A DNA stretch of 64,000 bases, from positions 34,576 to 98,575 of the IMG/VR virus record IMGVR_UViG_3300010391_000273; one strand, given 5' to 3'. Shown in pieces: positions 39,895 to 48,594 of this stretch; the stretch's first letter is position 1, and every line of letters starts with the position of its first letter. Source of the DNA: a virus. The notes beneath the pieces were generated by a model that had not been told where the DNA came from, ran no database searches, and worked only from the letters and a program-made list of their open reading frames with translations. The translations under genes and the position numbers were made by a program.

Positions 39895-40059
39895 ATGGAA
39901 GTTTATTGGCGTGTTAAAGGAACAGCTTACTGGCACTATGGTTGGAAAACTTCAATAGGAGATGGCTTGGTTCACATGGGTTTGTATAATGGTGATACAA
40001 CTCGCGGACCAGTTTTTGACCTTGTTGACATCGAAACCAGGCAATATAAAAGAGTTTAA
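39895..40059 (+). CDS. Small hypothetical protein
   Basis: 54 residues, beta-rich with several Trp/Tyr (YWRVKGTAYWHYGWKT). Not recognised. Confidence 0.45.
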   Translation: MEVYWRVKGTAYWHYGWKTSIGDGLVHMGLYNGDTTRGPVFDLVDIETRQYKRV

Positions 40060-40064
40060 AATTT

Positions 40065-40256
40065 ATGGTAAAAAAGGTTTGTTATCCAGATAAATCTAAA
40101 TGGCATCGATGGTTTGCTTGGTACCCAATTTATATCGGCCCAACTCATACTGAAACTCACTATTGTTATCATAAAATTTGGTGGGAGTGGGTAGAGAGAC
40201 AAGTCTATAATAGTTATGATGGGGGCTTTTGTATATATCGTAAGATCGAACCATGA
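40065..40256 (+). CDS. Small aromatic-rich protein
   Basis: 63 residues, very Trp/Tyr/His rich (WHRWFAWYPIYIGPTHTETHY). Overlaps the deaminase start by 4 bases. Not recognised. Confidence 0.45.
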   Translation: MVKKVCYPDKSKWHRWFAWYPIYIGPTHTETHYCYHKIWWEWVERQVYNSYDGGFCIYRKIEP

Positions 40257-40597
40257 TCAAACCTAACGACCCTAAGCAACTTGCCTTGGATATTATGCTA
40301 AGGTCAATCTGCTCAGTCCAAGTAGGGGCTGCTATAGCTGACAATTCAGGTAGGATCCTATCCTGGGGCTGGAATGGGTGTGACAGTGGTTTTGGTATTC
40401 ACGCTGAGTGCCACGCCATTAGACGATCGAATCGGGCTAGACTAAAAGGAACAACCATCTATGTCGCTTCGATTCGGGCTAGAAATGCAAAGCCTATCAA
40501 TTCTAGGCCCTGTCATGAGTGTCATGATTTGATCTCTAAGTGGAAAATGCACGCTTTCTTTAGGGCTCCAACCGGACTATGGCTTCAGGATTGCTAG
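40253..40597 (+). CDS. Cytidine/deoxycytidylate deaminase-like enzyme
   Basis: 114 residues. GIHAECHAI (HAE: zinc His and catalytic Glu) and SRPCHECHDLI (PCxxC: zinc cysteines) are the complete zinc-deaminase signature. Shorter than T4 dCMP deaminase (about 190). Likely substrate dCMP or cytidine, feeding the dTTP pool, though RNA or a modified base cannot be excluded. Confidence 0.85.
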   Translation: MIKPNDPKQLALDIMLRSICSVQVGAAIADNSGRILSWGWNGCDSGFGIHAECHAIRRSNRARLKGTTIYVASIRARNAKPINSRPCHECHDLISKWKMHAFFRAPTGLWLQDC

Positions 40598-40605
40598 AGG
40601 AAATT

Positions 40606-40722
40606 ATGCTATCATTTAAACAAGCACAGCTTCTTTTAATTGGATCTTTGTGCTTCCTTATCGGGAACGTTGTTATATGGTTTCTTTATGGGGCTTGGCT
40701 TTGGTGGATTGGGGCCTTATAA
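40606..40722 (+). CDS. Small membrane peptide
   Basis: 38 residues, hydrophobic over most of its length (LLLIGSLCFLIGNVVIWFLY). Overlaps the next start by 1 base. Confidence 0.4.
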   Translation: MLSFKQAQLLLIGSLCFLIGNVVIWFLYGAWLWWIGAL

Positions 40723-41291
40723 TGGTTCAACTTTGGTTTGCAAGCGATCACCATTTTGATCATCGAAACATGGTCGAGAAATTCAAGCTTGATGATGGGT
40801 CCCCTTCAAGACCCTTTGCTAGTGTAGAAGAGATGAATGAGATCATGATAGAGCGGCACAACAAGGTTGTAAAATCAAATCATCATGTGTACTTTCTTGG
40901 TGATCTGACCATGCATAGGCAAATAGGTCAGATTAAGTATCGTATTCTTGATCGTCTCCAAGGACACAAAAGGCTCCTTCTTGGGAATCACGACGGCGAT
41001 AAGATAGAAAACTACCTGAAGTATTTTGAAAAGATCTTTGCTAGTCGTGTCATAGACAACATGCTATTTACACACATCCCAGTCCATCCTGAGAGTCTTG
41101 GACGCTTCAAAGCGAACATTCACGGGCATTCCCATCACAATAGTTATAAGCCCATTATGAAGATCGACCAGAAGGGCTACGGCCCACACGAGCGTAAGGT
41201 ACCTTATATCAACATATCAGTAGAAAAAATTGATTATAGGCCGGTTTCTCTAGAAGAAATCCAGTCTATGGTAGAGAAACAATCTAGGTAA
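40722..41291 (+). CDS. Calcineurin-like metallophosphoesterase 1
   Basis: 189 residues from the ATG at 40722. FASDHHFDH (D.H), FLGDLT (GD), LLLGNHDG (GNHD), FTHIPVH (H) and NIHGHSHH (GHxH) are the five metallophosphoesterase motifs in order. This compact form is widespread in phages; substrate may be cyclic nucleotides or nucleic-acid ends. Confidence 0.9.
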   Translation: MVQLWFASDHHFDHRNMVEKFKLDDGSPSRPFASVEEMNEIMIERHNKVVKSNHHVYFLGDLTMHRQIGQIKYRILDRLQGHKRLLLGNHDGDKIENYLKYFEKIFASRVIDNMLFTHIPVHPESLGRFKANIHGHSHHNSYKPIMKIDQKGYGPHERKVPYINISVEKIDYRPVSLEEIQSMVEKQSR

Positions 41292-41303
41292 GGATGGTTA
41301 AAA

Positions 41304-41501
41304 ATGAAGGCTGTCATTCAATTTGCAAGTAAGCTAGATCAAGCAATTATTCCAATCTCTTCCTATGTGCTCGAAAAACTAGGCTGGGCCATCGGCGACG
41401 AAGTTGAACTCGACATACCCATGTTAGGTGGGGGTTTAAGGATTTATAAAGACAGAGAACCCTATGGAGAACAACAACGGGCAGGAGACGAGGTCGTTTA
41501 A
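41304..41501 (+). CDS. AbrB/MazE-like DNA-binding protein
   Basis: 65 residues. QAIIPISSYVLEKLGWAIGD with EVELDIP follows the swapped-hairpin AbrB pattern (IPxxxxxxLGxxxGDxVxL). Probable transcription regulator or antitoxin; no toxin gene is adjacent. Confidence 0.6.
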   Translation: MKAVIQFASKLDQAIIPISSYVLEKLGWAIGDEVELDIPMLGGGLRIYKDREPYGEQQRAGDEVV

Positions 41502-41502
41502 C

Positions 41503-41612
41503 ATGGATGATCATATTCATTATTGTAGATACTGTCAACAACAATGTGATTACCAGAGTATTGTGATAGTTGTTACAAGTGCTATTATCGAGTTTGGGTA
41601 ACAAATAGGTGA
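41503..41612 (+). pseudogene. Zinc-ribbon gene broken by one base
   Basis: From the ATG at 41503 the code reads DDHIHYCRYCQQQCDYQSI and then loses sense. One frame over, the code continues CYKCYYRVWVTNR-stop (41573-41612). A one-base change near 41562 would give a normal two-knuckle zinc ribbon. It is either a true frameshift or a sequencing error. Confidence 0.45.
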
Positions 41613-41624
41613 AGAGGAATAAAA

Positions 41625-41861
41625 ATGAGAATACGTTTAACTCAAACTAAAGCTATATATGATGTTAATGACAAAAAACTATATATAATTGAGACAAAAG
41701 GTGGGTTTTTCAGTTCATGGGTTCGTTTTAAGGATATCTATGCCACATGCTTTAAAGAAGCTGAAAGAATGGCTCGACTAGAAATAAAACGTAATAATCG
41801 TAAAGTCATTACCCAAGAACTCCTACCTATTTTAGACGACGGAAAGTTTGCTCTGAGGTAA
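41625..41861 (+). CDS. Hypothetical protein
   Basis: 78 residues, basic; strands then a helix (FKEAERMARLEIKRNN). Not recognised. Confidence 0.45.
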   Translation: MRIRLTQTKAIYDVNDKKLYIIETKGGFFSSWVRFKDIYATCFKEAERMARLEIKRNNRKVITQELLPILDDGKFALR

Positions 41862-41866
41862 TCCCT

Positions 41867-42073
41867 ATGAAAACATTCAAGCTAGTTCGTAAGGAAGATA
41901 TAAGTGGAGTCTCAGGTTGTGGTGATATTGCTGAAGGAGTCCAATGGGATGATGGTCAGGTGACCATCTGTTGGCTTTCCAAGTATCATTCAATAGCTAT
42001 CTTCGACAATATCCTTTGTCTTGAGAAAATTCATGGTCATGAAGGTTCCACTGAGATTATATGGTTAAGTTAA
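41867..42073 (+). CDS. Hypothetical protein
   Basis: 68 residues; GDIAEGVQWDDGQVTICWLSKYHS.. pattern is typical of a small beta protein found in phages (EGV.F.DG.V..RW). Function unknown. Confidence 0.5.
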   Translation: MKTFKLVRKEDISGVSGCGDIAEGVQWDDGQVTICWLSKYHSIAIFDNILCLEKIHGHEGSTEIIWLS

Positions 42074-42102
42074 CCTACTGTCTAGGCCTACCGGGATAGA
42101 CC

Positions 42103-42231
42103 ATAGAAAACCTAGAATTATGGATAACCTCTCAACCACCTGGACAACGAGTAGAAGATCTAGTAGAATGGGCTAAAGAAATATTGGAGAAGTATGGCGA
42201 AATTGATTATGTGTATCGGTTTACAAGGTAG
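42103..42231 (+). CDS. Possible small protein lacking a standard start
   Basis: A 42-residue open frame (ENLELWITSQPPGQRVEDLV...) overlaps the kinase start by 38 bases. It has protein-like composition but only ATA as a 5' codon. It may be a decayed or ATA-started gene. Confidence 0.25.
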   Translation: MENLELWITSQPPGQRVEDLVEWAKEILEKYGEIDYVYRFTR

Positions 42232-43063
42232 TGGGAAGTCATTCTGGGCTGCCCGGCAGGATGCCATTGTAGTCAACAAGGACTCGATTAGGGCCATCTT
42301 GGAGACCCAAGGGTGGGTATGGAGCCGAGAGGCCGAAAAGGACGTTATAGCCCAACGTGACAAGCTCATCATAGGAGCCCTTAAAGAGGGTAAGGATGTC
42401 ATAAGCTCGGATACTAACCTCGCCCCCAAACACCAAAATCGCCTTAAGCAGCTTGCCACCCAAAACCATGCCAAGTTTGAAATCAAGGATTTTAGGGGGG
42501 TTCCTATTGAGGTCTGTATCGAACGGGACAGCAAGCGAGAAGGTAAGGATCAAGTGGGCCGGGATGTGATCGTAAAAATGGCTGTACAATTCCTTAACTA
42601 TACTCCCCCGGTCCCTAAGTTTGCCCCTTACGTCCGTCAGGATGGCCTACCAGAAGCTATTATATGCGATCTTGATGGGACACTTTGTAACCATAATGGT
42701 CGTAGCCCCTTCGACTATGACAAGTGTGATACCGACACAATAAATCTTGCTGTAGACGCAGTTTTAGAAGGTATAAACTTACAAGGTGTAGAGATTATCT
42801 TTATGTCAGGCCGAGAAGCTACACCAATCTGTAAAGCCAAAACTGAGCAATGGTTAATGGACCATGGCTGGGGTAATAGAAAACTATTCATGCGAACTCA
42901 AGGAGATTATCGGAAAGATAATGTAATAAAGGGTCTTCTTTTCGACACTCATATTCGAGATAAGTTTAATATCCTATTCTGTCTTGACGATAGATCACAA
43001 GTTGTTAAGTTCTATCGTGAGTTAGGTTTAACAGTCCTACAAGTCGCTGAAGGCAACTTTTAG
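42194..43063 (+). CDS. pseT: Polynucleotide kinase / 3'-phosphatase (T4 Pnkp type)
   Basis: 289 residues in two domains. The kinase has P-loop IGLQGSGKSFWA (about 8-19), VVNKDSIRA and an RxxxR-like lid (CIERDSKREGKDQVGR). The phosphatase starts near 155 with the HAD motif ICDLDGTLCN and continues with FMSGREA and FCLDDRSQV. It restores 5'-phosphate and removes 3' or 2',3'-cyclic phosphates so RNA ligases can seal. It completes the kinase-ligase repair pathway with the two ligases 17 kb upstream. Confidence 0.93.
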   Translation: MAKLIMCIGLQGSGKSFWAARQDAIVVNKDSIRAILETQGWVWSREAEKDVIAQRDKLIIGALKEGKDVISSDTNLAPKHQNRLKQLATQNHAKFEIKDFRGVPIEVCIERDSKREGKDQVGRDVIVKMAVQFLNYTPPVPKFAPYVRQDGLPEAIICDLDGTLCNHNGRSPFDYDKCDTDTINLAVDAVLEGINLQGVEIIFMSGREATPICKAKTEQWLMDHGWGNRKLFMRTQGDYRKDNVIKGLLFDTHIRDKFNILFCLDDRSQVVKFYRELGLTVLQVAEGNF

Positions 43064-43064
43064 C

Positions 43065-43229
43065 ATGTCTAAAAAATCAGATGGTCTAAATGGAAAGTGC
43101 TGGTGGTGTAAGAAAATTCTAGCTCAACCGCGTCAGAATCCTGATGGTTACTGTTCAGAAATATGTAAAAAGAAAGAATGGGTTTATTTGAAACTTCAAT
43201 ATAAACCCTACAAGGCAACAGGAGCTTAA
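43065..43229 (+). CDS. Small zinc-binding protein
   Basis: 54 residues with CWWCKK...YCSEICKKK, the C..C...C...C spacing of DUF2116-like or MYM-type knuckles. One base separates it from the kinase stop and the next start. Confidence 0.5.
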   Translation: MSKKSDGLNGKCWWCKKILAQPRQNPDGYCSEICKKKEWVYLKLQYKPYKATGA

Positions 43230-43230
43230 A

Positions 43231-43428
43231 ATGTCTAAATATGACATATATTGTCGCTCATGTGGCATACCAATGCGTACAAAAGTAGGCAAATATGGAG
43301 AGTATTATCAGTGTCCTAGGTGTAAGTCAACTATGTCCATCCGGGACGCCGCCTTGGAAGATGATCGACCTAATACCTATGAATACGATTGGTCAGAAGA
43401 CCCAGGCTCACCATGGAATAAGGACTAA
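43231..43428 (+). CDS. Zinc-ribbon protein
   Basis: 65 residues: CRSCGIPM...YQCPRCKS, a classic two-pair zinc ribbon as in small topoisomerase-type or transcription-factor ribbons. Acidic C terminus. Confidence 0.6.
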   Translation: MSKYDIYCRSCGIPMRTKVGKYGEYYQCPRCKSTMSIRDAALEDDRPNTYEYDWSEDPGSPWNKD

Positions 43429-43429
43429 T

Positions 43430-43966
43430 GGATTATACAAGGGTTTATAGTCAAGCCCAGGCGAGCCTGCCTTGGGTTGAGAGCCTGACCCTTTATGCAA
43501 GTGCCTCGGACCCTTTAAAAATCACCCATCTCTGACGAGACAACACACGACCCTAAGGGAGTGTTTGTCTCTAAGGGCGAACGTTTGCATAATTTTTGCA
43601 TATACCCGGTGTTTTGGATGCATAAACGGCAAAAAACAGGGGTTAAGTCCTTTAGAATCAGGTATATGCATTGCATAAAAATCGCCAAAAAATAAGGCAT
43701 TTAGAATCAACGACTTACGGGACATGCATAAATATGCCTCGCTCACTTACGGACCCACGGGATCTATGAAACTTATAACTTTGAGCGTTCAAACTCTTTT
43801 AACCTAGTATGAGCAGCATCGTAAGCCACTAGAAAACTTGACAATCACATTAAACCTTGCTAACTTGAATAAATCCAGAAAATACAACCCAAATTAACCC
43901 AAATACAATCCCAAGAAGAGAGGTATAATATTTTACTATCCACCCTAAGATTGAAAGGGTCCCTAA
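43430..43966 (+). other. Intergenic region with repeats, possible origin or control region
   Basis: 537 bases without a gene I can support. It holds several TGCATA-type repeats (near 43587, 43600, 43618, 43666, 43673, 43725), short hairpins and GGGCGAACGTTTGCAT (43578), which is similar to AAGGCGAACGTTTTGAAA at 49396. It directly precedes the RepA-like replication ATPase, so an origin or a regulated leader is plausible. Confidence 0.4.
43838..43866 (+). promoter_or_regulatory. Candidate promoter of the replication operon
   Basis: TTGACA (43838-43843), 17-base spacer, TAACTT (43861-43866). It carries the CTTGACAAT sequence also seen at 4310, 4366 (minus strand) and 53360. It lies 101 bases before the RepA-like gene. 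Confidence 0.45.
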
Positions 43967-44968
43967 TTGTCCGACAAACGGTTCCTTACATTGACTGACT
44001 TAACGAACATGCCACAACCTAGCTGGCTAATTAAAGACCTTTACGAGCGATCAAGTCTTGTCATGCTAGCTGGACCTAGCTATAGTTTTAAGTCATTCCT
44101 CCTGCTTGATTGGCTTTTATGTATGGCCTCCGGGCGGGATTGGTGTGGTAAAAAGACAGCTGAGTGTAAAGTGGGTTATGGCCTAGGTGAGGGTAAATCA
44201 AGCCTACTAAAAAGGGTTCAAGCATGGATCACCCACAACGAACCAACCCCAGAAGAGCTAATTAAGCTTGATCTTAACTTTCGGACGACCTTTGAGGTTC
44301 CACAGCTCGCCTCTAAAGCAAGTGTTGACAATATGTTAGCCGACTTAGAAAAAGAAAACTTCCATCCTGATGTAATTGCCATAGATACCTTCGCTAGGAG
44401 CATGGTAGGCCTAGATGAGAACGATGCAAAAGATACGGGTCTATGGATAGAGAGCGCAGACAGACTCAGGCAACTTGGTTTTGGGGTTATCTTTTTACAC
44501 CATACAAAGAAAAACATATTAGAAGGCCAAAGTGGAGTCGTCTATAGAGGATCCTCAGCCATCATGGGTGCCATGGACACAGCAATGACCCTACAGCGCA
44601 CCGGAGGATCCTGTACTCTCACAATCACCAAGCAAAAGGATCATGATGAGGGGGCTCCAATGACCTTCAATCGTCTTATTATGTTTGCAGGCACTCCTAA
44701 TCAATCATGTGTCTTGATTCCAAAGCTCGTTTTAGACTCCAGATATAGTGAGGACAATGGAATAGATGATCCCCAACCATTTGAGCTAGTTGAAGATGTA
44801 CTCCCACAACTCCTAGGTAACGACTCTTACAAGTCAGACCGAGCAAGGGCTGATGCCCTCTCTAATAGGACTGGCATCAGTTGGAGTGCGGCCCAAAGCC
44901 GAGTAAGTAGAGCCAGCTCACGCCAAGTTGATATTGTAACCACCTTACATAAGGACAAATTAATATGA
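43967..44968 (+). CDS. RepA-like RecA-fold ATPase (TTG start)
   Basis: 333 residues from TTG, with AAAGGG upstream. The RecA-type core has LAGPSYSFKSFLLLDW as a variant Walker A (FKS in place of GKT/S, typical of this AAA_25 group), VIAIDTFARSM as Walker B and FLHHTKK as the sensor strand, then RGSSAIMGAMDTAM. The C-terminal 80 residues look like a winged helix. Members act as replicative helicase-type or DNA-binding ATPases on plasmids and phages. Confidence 0.8.
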   Translation: MSDKRFLTLTDLTNMPQPSWLIKDLYERSSLVMLAGPSYSFKSFLLLDWLLCMASGRDWCGKKTAECKVGYGLGEGKSSLLKRVQAWITHNEPTPEELIKLDLNFRTTFEVPQLASKASVDNMLADLEKENFHPDVIAIDTFARSMVGLDENDAKDTGLWIESADRLRQLGFGVIFLHHTKKNILEGQSGVVYRGSSAIMGAMDTAMTLQRTGGSCTLTITKQKDHDEGAPMTFNRLIMFAGTPNQSCVLIPKLVLDSRYSEDNGIDDPQPFELVEDVLPQLLGNDSYKSDRARADALSNRTGISWSAAQSRVSRASSRQVDIVTTLHKDKLI

Positions 44969-45138
44969 AGGCAATCTATGGTAAGAAACTTTATGCCATC
45001 AATAGAATGTTTAAAAATGGTGTAGAGCTTAAAAATCTTGATATTCCAACCCATCATGAGATTCTATTTATAAGCTTAAAAGACCCAGAACTCAATCTAA
45101 AACCTACAGAACTCGAACTACAGGAGCTAAGCGAGTGA
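44965..45138 (+). CDS. Small hypothetical protein
   Basis: 57 residues overlapping the RepA-like stop (ATGA). Ends with a Glu/Leu-rich helix. Not recognised. Confidence 0.45.
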   Translation: MKAIYGKKLYAINRMFKNGVELKNLDIPTHHEILFISLKDPELNLKPTELELQELSE

Positions 45139-45380
45139 CAACACATGAACTAGCAAAGGCACTATTAGAAGGACCAAATCTCCCATGTACCCGGCGTGGA
45201 TATGAAGGTGGGGTTGAGGTTATTAGCCATATTGGGACTCCAACCCCAATTCACTTCAATGTCCATACAGAATGGTATTATGGTTCACATGAATACCATA
45301 AAAATGAGGAATGCTATCATGAGGATGAACTTGATGGAACCCATCTGGCCCCAACTGAACTCGCTATACACATACGTTAA
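45135..45380 (+). CDS. Hypothetical protein (GTG start)
   Basis: 81 residues. GTG overlaps the previous stop. MTTHELAKALLEGPNLPC then a His-rich acidic body; the N terminus matches small phage proteins whose role is unknown. Confidence 0.5.
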   Translation: MTTHELAKALLEGPNLPCTRRGYEGGVEVISHIGTPTPIHFNVHTEWYYGSHEYHKNEECYHEDELDGTHLAPTELAIHIR

Positions 45381-45416
45381 AGTTAACATCATACGTGATT
45401 AAAATGGAGTCTAAAA

Positions 45417-45590
45417 ATGGCTGGAGATTATGGTAGATATAAAAATGAAGTAGAAGCCCGAGAAGGAGAAGCCCGATTTGATCCACGACTAGCTGCTGAG
45501 GTAGCTAAAGCCTTAGCCTTAGAAGCTATTGGAAGAAGTTTAGAAAAACTCATCAAGTTAATGGAGACTAAAGATGGCACAAGCAAGTAA
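45417..45590 (+). CDS. Small helical protein
   Basis: 57 residues, Ala/Glu rich helix. Overlaps the next start by 17 bases. Confidence 0.4.
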   Translation: MAGDYGRYKNEVEAREGEARFDPRLAAEVAKALALEAIGRSLEKLIKLMETKDGTSK

Positions 45591-45855
45591 AGCAGTCAGG
45601 AGACTTAGGCGAGCCAAGAGAGAGGCTAATCAAGCCTACAAAGGCCTAGATATAGCCCTCAAGCAACGTGATCAGGCAAGGATGATCGCTGGAGCTTTAG
45701 AACAGGAACTCAAGAAGTATACCTCAGACCCCTTCCCTGAGGGCGAAGACAAGACTGAAATAAAGCCAGCTCTAAATAAAGTTACCATGATTAAACTCCC
45801 AAATGAAGAACTGATACAAGATATGATAAATGAGGGTAGCCCAACTCATGAGTGA
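45574..45855 (+). CDS. Helical protein, possible coiled coil
   Basis: 93 residues. Residues 7-50 (VRRLRRAKREANQAYKGLD...) form a basic then mixed long helix. Not recognised. Confidence 0.45.
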   Translation: MAQASKAVRRLRRAKREANQAYKGLDIALKQRDQARMIAGALEQELKKYTSDPFPEGEDKTEIKPALNKVTMIKLPNEELIQDMINEGSPTHE

Positions 45856-46348
45856 GACCTTACCCATCAAAATAACAGATACATTAGAAGCGAGATTCTG
45901 GAAGAAAGTAGACAAGAAGGAGAAGAATAGTTGTTGGCTTTGGTTAGGTGCCCGACTTCCAAGTGGTTATGGCCGCTTATTTCTATTTAAAAAGAATGGT
46001 ATCCCTTATTCAAGAGGTGCTCACAGAATAGCCTACACTCTTTTAGTTGGTGACATTCCAAACGGACTTTTAGTTTGTCATAAATGTGATAACCCTCCAT
46101 GTTGTAATCCAGATCACCTATTTCTTGGAACATATAAAACTAACGGCCAAGATATGGTACTTAAAAAGAGAAATTTTACCCCAGCTTGCAAAGGTGAGGC
46201 AAATGGTAAGTCCAAGTTAACAAATCAATTAATCCAAAAAATTAGATTTTCAAAACTACCTAGTAGACAATTAGCTAAAGAACTTGGTATTTGTAAGTCC
46301 TCTATTAATTATGTGAGATCAAAGGTATTATGGAAACACATCCCTTAA
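45848..46348 (+). CDS. HNH homing endonuclease
   Basis: 166 residues from the ATG at 45848. CWLWLGARLPSGYGR with RGAHRIAY then VCHKCDNPPCCNPDHLFLGT is the HNH_3 homing signature; a C-terminal helix-turn-helix (SRQLAKELGICKSSINYVRS) adds DNA recognition. It overlaps the start of the intein-bearing nuclease gene by 19 bases, so it may promote movement of that region. Confidence 0.88.
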   Translation: MSETLPIKITDTLEARFWKKVDKKEKNSCWLWLGARLPSGYGRLFLFKKNGIPYSRGAHRIAYTLLVGDIPNGLLVCHKCDNPPCCNPDHLFLGTYKTNGQDMVLKKRNFTPACKGEANGKSKLTNQLIQKIRFSKLPSRQLAKELGICKSSINYVRSKVLWKHIP

Positions 46349-48300
46349 GATTTGTTACTTTATCCCGTACGCAGACAGATTGGACCTGTCAGCGAAAACG
46401 CTACTGGGCTTATGAATATTCCGGAAGAGGTTTAACAAAAGCAAGTACTAGTCAAGCTTTATTTGTTGGCAGTTCCTTACATGATTGTTTAGCTGTTATT
46501 GGTTCACGATACATGAATAGTATTCCAATAAATATTGATGAGATTGCAGAGACTGCCTTTAAGCAAGTATTCAAGTCAATTTTGGAAGCCACTCCAAACC
46601 CTGAGTTACCAGAATCAATAAATTATGCTAACGAACAAGGTACATTAGTAGAAGGTATAATACGTGGTTTTGAAAAGCATGTGTGGCCCAAACTCCTAGC
46701 TAAATACCCCACGATCGTAGGGGTTGAACAAGAAGCCACCTATTCTATGTCAGATGAGGTTAAGTTCATAGCTAGACCCGATCTGATCATGGTCGATCCT
46801 GAGGGGGGTTGGCATTATATTGAGTTTAAGTCAACGAGCTCCAAAAAGGAAGAGTGGATCAACTCATGGAACACAGCTGTTCAACTCCATTCGAGTGTGA
46901 AGGCCGTCGAACAAACTTTTGGAATCATGCCTGAGGATATCACGATTGTGGGTATGTATAAAAGCTACGTGAGCTATGGCCGGCAAAATAGCCCATTTTG
47001 CTTGAGCCCTAATACTAAAGTTCTTACAAAAGACATGAGATGGGTACCAATTAGCAGCTTAAGTAAGGGTGACAAAATAGCCGGTTTTGATGAATTCCCA
47101 GAGAGCAGGTTTAATAAGAAGCCTAATAGATATTGGAGAAATGCCGAGGTTTTAAATATTGAAAAGATAAACCTCCCATCTTTAAAACTCACATTTAGTG
47201 ATGGAACAACTGTAACTTGTTCAAAAGATCACATGTGGCTTACGGCTCAGTATAGAACAGGGCCAGCTGCTAAATCCACTACTTGGACACGGGCTGAGCA
47301 CATGCGGCCACAAAGTATTTACCCGACAACTGCAAGTAGAGTTTTAAAACTTCTTCCATTATGGGAACCAGGAATAACTTTCAATGACGGTTATTTACGT
47401 GGTGCTTATGAAAGTGAGGGCTCTTTAGTCCATATAAACTCTAAAAGGGATATACCTTACGTAGCCATTAGTTTCTCACAAAAACCAGGGAAAATGTTAA
47501 CTAGAGTAAAGGATCTTACCAAGGAATTAGGAATAAAAGTTCATGGACCATATGATCCATCACATACCCACTCAGCAGGGACCCTTCTCATAAATAATCG
47601 AGCAGATGTACTTCATTTTCTAGGCAGAGTCCGACCAGAAAGATTTCTTGAAAAACTAGATCTAGATAAAATAGGAACTTTAAGATCTCAATTTGATCCG
47701 GTCATTCTACTTTCAGTCGAAGATATAGGAAATAAAGATCTCATAATGTTAGAATCATCTACAAAAACACTGATTGCTGAAGGTCTAGCTTCTCATAATT
47801 GCTATGCTTATAAAAAGGCTGGTAATCCACCCTTCACCCAGGACCTCATCCAATATGAATATAAAGCTGGTTATAAGAAGTGTCCTGTGTGGGAGATGGA
47901 AGGTGGATGTAAAGCTTGGATAGACTCTATGCCCGAAGCCATCCTTGCTAACCAGTTTCCCATGACTGCCCCAATCTTCATAAATGAAGACATGATCGAA
48001 GGGTTCTTTAGGCAAAGACTTATGAGAGAGCAATCGATCGCAGAAGCCCTCCAAGTTGCTGACGGGGAGGAACCATGTTCAGACATTATGGATGAAATCT
48101 TTCCACAGAAGTTTGAAGCGTGTAGCCCTGCATATGGGTATGGATGTGAGTTCAAAAAATTATGTTTTGGATTTGTTCAAGACCCCACGACTGAAGGCTT
48201 TACTCTTAGAGTTCCCCATTTAGATGCTGAACGAGCCCAGATGGGTCTAGATAAAGAGCCCATTGTAGAACCGACATTAGACCCAATTGAGGAGGTCTAA
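46330..48300 (+). CDS. RecB/AddB-type Fe-S nuclease with intein
   Basis: 656-residue precursor; about 389 residues after splicing. SRTQTDWTCQRKRYWAY at the N terminus gives the first Fe-S cysteine and the R..Y/W box. RPDLIMVDPEGGWHYIEFKS (D...E-x-K, about 149-168) is the PD-(D/E)XK catalytic core, with a Gln-containing motif (NTAVQLHSS). CSPAYGYGCEFKKLC near the end gives three more cysteines, as in Cas4/AddB nucleases. Likely a DNA end-processing exonuclease for recombination. Confidence 0.88.
   Translation: METHPLRFVTLSRTQTDWTCQRKRYWAYEYSGRGLTKASTSQALFVGSSLHDCLAVIGSRYMNSIPINIDEIAETAFKQVFKSILEATPNPELPESINYANEQGTLVEGIIRGFEKHVWPKLLAKYPTIVGVEQEATYSMSDEVKFIARPDLIMVDPEGGWHYIEFKSTSSKKEEWINSWNTAVQLHSSVKAVEQTFGIMPEDITIVGMYKSYVSYGRQNSPFCLSPNTKVLTKDMRWVPISSLSKGDKIAGFDEFPESRFNKKPNRYWRNAEVLNIEKINLPSLKLTFSDGTTVTCSKDHMWLTAQYRTGPAAKSTTWTRAEHMRPQSIYPTTASRVLKLLPLWEPGITFNDGYLRGAYESEGSLVHINSKRDIPYVAISFSQKPGKMLTRVKDLTKELGIKVHGPYDPSHTHSAGTLLINNRADVLHFLGRVRPERFLEKLDLDKIGTLRSQFDPVILLSVEDIGNKDLIMLESSTKTLIAEGLASHNCYAYKKAGNPPFTQDLIQYEYKAGYKKCPVWEMEGGCKAWIDSMPEAILANQFPMTAPIFINEDMIEGFFRQRLMREQSIAEALQVADGEEPCSDIMDEIFPQKFEACSPAYGYGCEFKKLCFGFVQDPTTEGFTLRVPHLDAERAQMGLDKEPIVEPTLDPIEEV
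46999..47799 (+). other. Intein in the RecB-type nuclease
   Basis: 267 residues (224-490). Starts CLSPNTKVLTKD (block A), has CSKDHMWLTA (block B) and ends EGLASHN followed by +1 Cys. The endonuclease region is reduced: one LAGLIDADG-like helix LRGAYESEGSLV is visible and a second is not clear, so homing activity may be weakened or lost. The insertion is at SPF/CYAY of the extein. Confidence 0.9.
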
Positions 48301-48302
48301 CG

Positions 48303-48593
48303 ATGCCCCAACAAGTAAGACATACCCCATGCCCATCTAGGATTGGATCTAGTAGTCACTGTTTTTGTGGTGGGTTTATCTGTTGCTTCTGTTGTCTTCC
48401 AAGAGAAGAAAGCCAAATCGAACAACCCTCATCATCACGAGAAACCATAACTATTGGATCAACAGCATGGTATACCGCATTGAGGAGGTTTAACGATGCC
48501 CTTGTTAATTTGTCAGATAATGTAAGTAACACACCAACCAAGACCCCAATCTTTATCGAAGAAGATGATGGCTCAGACGAGATGAAAGATTAA
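48303..48593 (+). CDS. Cys-rich protein with DDGSDEMKD tail
   Basis: 96 residues. Cys-dense first third (CFCGGFICCFCCLP), a polar linker, then helices and the tail EEDDGSDEMKD, nearly the same as the tails of two other proteins (36165-36416 and the next gene). Not recognised otherwise. Confidence 0.5.
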   Translation: MPQQVRHTPCPSRIGSSSHCFCGGFICCFCCLPREESQIEQPSSSRETITIGSTAWYTALRRFNDALVNLSDNVSNTPTKTPIFIEEDDGSDEMKD

Positions 48594-48594
48594 T

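Noticed and set aside
43515-43746. Minus-strand frames in the gap before the RepA-like gene
   Set aside because: No ribosome-binding site, odd composition, and they overlap repeats.
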